Origin: Tepidaquicella sp964564635 | GTDB lineage: Bacteria; Bacteroidota; Ignavibacteria; Tepidaquicellales; Tepidaquicellaceae | Length of the DNA: 64,000 nucleotides | Assembly (NCBI GenBank): GCA_964564635.1 | Contig: CAZMAR010000001.1 | Coordinates: 744,001 to 808,000 of the forward strand | Direction: 5' to 3' | In this document: piece by piece, positions 61,422 to 64,000 of the stretch | Layout of the letters: each line of letters begins with the position of its first letter | How positions within the stretch are numbered: the stretch's first letter is position 1 | Position numbers and translations under genes: made by a program | The notes under the pieces: model-generated | The model's database searches: none | What the model saw: the letters and a program-made list of their open reading frames with translations, nothing else | Told to the model about the DNA's origin: nothing

Positions 61422-63847
61422 TAAGAGGATTAAATTCTTCAGAGGTTACAGAACGAATAAATAAGGGTTTAACTAATAAAATCTCTAAATCTAAAACAAA
61501 GTCAGTAAAAAAGATTTTTATTGAAAATATATTTTCTCTATTTAATTTAATAATAGGGGGAATAATAGTTTTTGTAATAATTTTTTTCCTGTTATATAAT
61601 GACTATAGATTATTACTTGATTCAATTGGAATATTAAGCGTAGCAATAATTAACACAGCTATTGCAATCTATCAGGAAATAAGAGCAAAGATTGCTCTTG
61701 ATAAAGTTAATTTGTTATTGAAGAAACCTGTGGTGGTAATAAGGGATGAGAAAGAATTAACAATAGAGCAGGATGAGATAGTAGCAGATGAGATAATAAA
61801 AATATCGCGGGGAGATCAGGTAATAGTTGACGGAGAGGTAATTCATTCCGAAAGATTGGAAATAGATGAATCACTTTTGACAGGAGAATCACTCCCAGTA
61901 GAAAAAAAACAGGGAGAAAAAATCCTATCAGGTAGTTTTTGCGTATCCGGTAGTGGGTATTATAAAGCGGAAAAAATTGGAGATGAAAGTTATGCACAAT
62001 CTGTTGTGTCGCTTGCTAAAAAGTATAAATTTGATTTAACCCCACTGCAAAGAAAAATAAATGTATTTTTAAAATTTTTATTTCTTTTTGCGATAATTTT
62101 AGTTTTAATAAAATTGTTAATAGGAAAAAGCCCAGATACTTCAGAAACAGATTTCGTAAGGGAAATTGCAACAATATTAACTTCTCTAATCCCTCAGGGA
62201 TTAATTTTGACAGCATCTGTAACTTATGCACTCGGTGTATATCGTATAAGTAAAATCGGAGCAATAATACAAAAATTAAATGCAATAGAATCTTTTTCTA
62301 ATGTTCAACTGGTTTGTATGGATAAGACCGGAACTCTTACGCAAAATAAACTAAAAGTTACGAAGATAACCATGCTAAACGAAAAATTTAGTGATGAGGA
62401 AGCAAAGAGATTACTTGGTACTTATTCAAATAACTCAATAGAAAAAAATGCTACATCAAAGGCACTTGAAGAGTTTCCAAAAATCAGTAATCTTAAAAAG
62501 TTAGATGAATTACCATTTAGTTCAGAGCATAAATTTGGCGCTATTCACTTTCAAGGAGAAGAAGTTAACGATATATATATTCTTGGTGCTTATGATATTT
62601 TGTTTGAAAAAATCCCAACTAAAGAAAAGCAAAGAACCAATGACTTATATTTATTAAACAATATTAAGATTTATAGAAATCTTCTTTTTGGAAAGATAAT
62701 AAATAAGAAAAATATAAATGACTTAATAAATACTATTGATGATTTTAAAATAGAACCAATATGTATTGTTTCTATTTCTGATACAATAAGACCTGATGTT
62801 CTCACTGCAATTAAATTATTTGAGGAAAATGGAATAAGTTTTAAGGTACTCTCAGGTGATTCGTCGGAAGCAATTGAATCTATAATAAAAGAAATTGGCT
62901 GGGAAATAGGTAAAGATAAATTTATTACAGGCAAGGAATTAAGGGCAATTAAGGATGAAAAAATATTTTATGACACAATAAATGAAAAAATAATTTTTGC
63001 AAGACTTGTTCCGGAAGATAAATTACGAATAATAAAATCTTTTAAAAGCCATAATATATATACTGCAATGATTGGAGATGGTGTAAACGACCTTCCGGCA
63101 ATAAAAGAATCAAATATGGGCATAGCGATGGAGGAAGGGAGTTCAATTACAAAGGAGGTTGCAGATTTAATTTTGTTACAAAACAAATTTTCTCTTTTAC
63201 CATACATATTCAATGAAGGAAATAAAATTGTGAATTCTGTCAGTTTGGTTGCAAAATTATTTTTAACAAAAAATTTTATTGTGATATATCTAACACTCCT
63301 TTCATATTTAGCTTTTATGTTTCCTTTAACGCCAAGAAGAGTTTCACTATTTAATATATTTGCAATCGGTTTACCAGCACTGATACTAACAGTAAGAAAT
63401 AAAAACATAAACAAAGTTAAGAATTTTCTTCTGGATGTTTTTTCTTATGTGTTTATATCATCATTAGTTATAACCATAAGCAGTATAGTAGCAAATGTGA
63501 TTGTAAGATTTTATTTCCATCCCGCAGAGAATATAATTTCTATGACAATGATATCGGTGATGATTTTTACAGCAGTGATTAACTTTTTAATTGTTTCAAA
63601 GAATACATTGGATGAACGAATGAAATATTACTTATATAGTATAATTTTAATAACTATATTTCTTTTTTTAAGTCTCGTAAAAACAGATGTGGGTGTTTTA
63701 AATTTAATAAAATTATTTTATGAAATTGATACCCTTGATATTCGCTATATGATTGTAATAATAATTATAAGTTTTCTTGCATTTTTAATATTATATTTAT
63801 TAGATATAATAAGAAAATTTATCTTAGAAAAGTGGATAAGAAATTAA
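61418..63847 (+). CDS. Cation-translocating P-type ATPase (CtpE-like)
   Basis: 809 residues. Seen: cytoplasmic start GLNSSEVTERINKGL, TM1-2 (FNLIIGGIIVFVIIFFLLY), actuator loop LLTGES (153-158), TM4 motif IPQGL (258-262), phosphorylation site DKTGT (Asp302), SGDSSEAI, and the hinge GDGVNDLPAIKESNMGIAM. Six C-terminal membrane helices follow. The overall pattern is like CtpE, a Ca-related group of P-type ATPases, but TM4 has Gln where Ca and other P2 pumps have Glu (PEGL), so the ion is unsure. It overlaps pyrG by 4 bases and the next partial gene by 16 bases. Confidence 0.9.
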   Translation: MIRGLNSSEVTERINKGLTNKISKSKTKSVKKIFIENIFSLFNLIIGGIIVFVIIFFLLYNDYRLLLDSIGILSVAIINTAIAIYQEIRAKIALDKVNLLLKKPVVVIRDEKELTIEQDEIVADEIIKISRGDQVIVDGEVIHSERLEIDESLLTGESLPVEKKQGEKILSGSFCVSGSGYYKAEKIGDESYAQSVVSLAKKYKFDLTPLQRKINVFLKFLFLFAIILVLIKLLIGKSPDTSETDFVREIATILTSLIPQGLILTASVTYALGVYRISKIGAIIQKLNAIESFSNVQLVCMDKTGTLTQNKLKVTKITMLNEKFSDEEAKRLLGTYSNNSIEKNATSKALEEFPKISNLKKLDELPFSSEHKFGAIHFQGEEVNDIYILGAYDILFEKIPTKEKQRTNDLYLLNNIKIYRNLLFGKIINKKNINDLINTIDDFKIEPICIVSISDTIRPDVLTAIKLFEENGISFKVLSGDSSEAIESIIKEIGWEIGKDKFITGKELRAIKDEKIFYDTINEKIIFARLVPEDKLRIIKSFKSHNIYTAMIGDGVNDLPAIKESNMGIAMEEGSSITKEVADLILLQNKFSLLPYIFNEGNKIVNSVSLVAKLFLTKNFIVIYLTLLSYLAFMFPLTPRRVSLFNIFAIGLPALILTVRNKNINKVKNFLLDVFSYVFISSLVITISSIVANVIVRFYFHPAENIISMTMISVMIFTAVINFLIVSKNTLDERMKYYLYSIILITIFLFLSLVKTDVGVLNLIKLFYEIDTLDIRYMIVIIIISFLAFLILYLLDIIRKFILEKWIRN

Positions 63848-64000
63848 AATGTATATATGACCCACTTGAAGAGCTTATTAAATACTTTGAAGGTAAAGAG
63901 AAAACAAAAGCCCTAAAAGAAGAGAAACCTCCCGGTAGATTACTTCCTATTGATAAAATACTAATCAATCATATAGTAGAAGGAAATAAAACTAATCTTG
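63832..64000 (+). CDS. Start of an unidentified gene, cut by the window edge
   Basis: From a GTG at 63832 a frame stays open to the end of the window (56 codons), overlapping the P-type ATPase 3' end by 16 bases. It reads DKKLKCIYDPLEELIKYFEG, then KTKALKEEKPPGRLLPIDKI and LINHIVEGNKTNL. The second half vaguely resembles the cobalamin-domain entry region of methionine synthase-like proteins (ERL..A.V.G), but the visible part is too short to assign. The start is inferred: GTG is the only usual start codon in this frame within the last bases of the ATPase gene. Confidence 0.5.
   Translation, partial: MDKKLKCIYDPLEELIKYFEGKEKTKALKEEKPPGRLLPIDKILINHIVEGNKTNL

Overview
The window is an AT-rich (by eye about one third G+C), gene-dense chromosomal segment, most likely from the Ignavibacteria/Chlorobi side of the Bacteroidota. 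Two secreted proteases (11998-13680 and 22107-24632) end in type IX secretion sorting domains with the NYPNPFNP motif that is typical of Ignavibacteria and relatives. kdsB indicates a Gram-negative lipopolysaccharide envelope. Lipoproteins are numerous, most genes lack a Shine-Dalgarno sequence, and several use TTG starts. This placement is inferred from protein features only, because no rRNA gene is present.

Layout, left half. 1-3454: end of a class I aminotransferase, nadB, and a glycosyltransferase with no normal start codon. 3621-6461: heat-shock operon hrcA-grpE-dnaJ (no dnaK), followed by a PHP phosphoesterase and an Fe-S type purF. 9085-11289 (minus): nucleoside deaminase, thioredoxin-TPR protein and membrane-anchored thioredoxin. 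11538-13680: a small lipoprotein paired with a secreted zinc metalloprotease. 13875-20630 (minus): glycyl-tRNA synthetase, SRPBCC protein, DUF2867-type SDR, lipoprotein, GDP-fucose synthase and aldehyde dehydrogenase. 20858-25871: a Gly/Trp-rich secreted protein behind a possible sigma-54 promoter, a DUF5362-like membrane protein, a secreted subtilisin, and metK with a SAM riboswitch of unusual architecture. 26097-29211 (minus): three-gene cluster of a DUF6600-like lipoprotein, an unknown exported protein and a zinc ribbon.

Layout, right half. 29572-30982: stomatin-like protein with NfeD. 31072-34145 (minus): threonine-dehydrogenase-like SDR and glycogen phosphorylase. 34345-38920: DUF302 protein, RluD-type pseudouridine synthase, a small exported protein and a lytic transglycosylase with many LysM repeats. 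tRNA-Thr(TGT) follows, then a PEBP lipoprotein overlapping a Mut7-C protein, an outer-membrane barrel, an exported TPR-CHAT protease-like protein and a glycosyltransferase. 45615-55475 (minus) is a defence island of five genes: fused HsdM-HsdS, a TrlF-like PHP/SMC ATPase, a truncated RhuM, a YhcG/DUF1016 nuclease and HsdR. tRNA-Ala(GGC) stands just upstream of it. 55917-57595 (minus) is an NSS transporter with its MetS-type small subunit. 57745-64000 is a compact plus-strand run: isochorismatase-like hydrolase, plsC, kdsB, pyrG, a P-type ATPase and the start of one more gene.

Most of the window is ordinary housekeeping and envelope biology. The parts that deserve attention are the defence island (gene composition, near-identical repeats flanking a specificity domain, altered methylase motif), the metK leader (a SAM-I/IV-like aptamer whose P3 loop can pair with the antiterminator), the exported TPR-CHAT protein and the glycosyltransferase lacking a canonical start.
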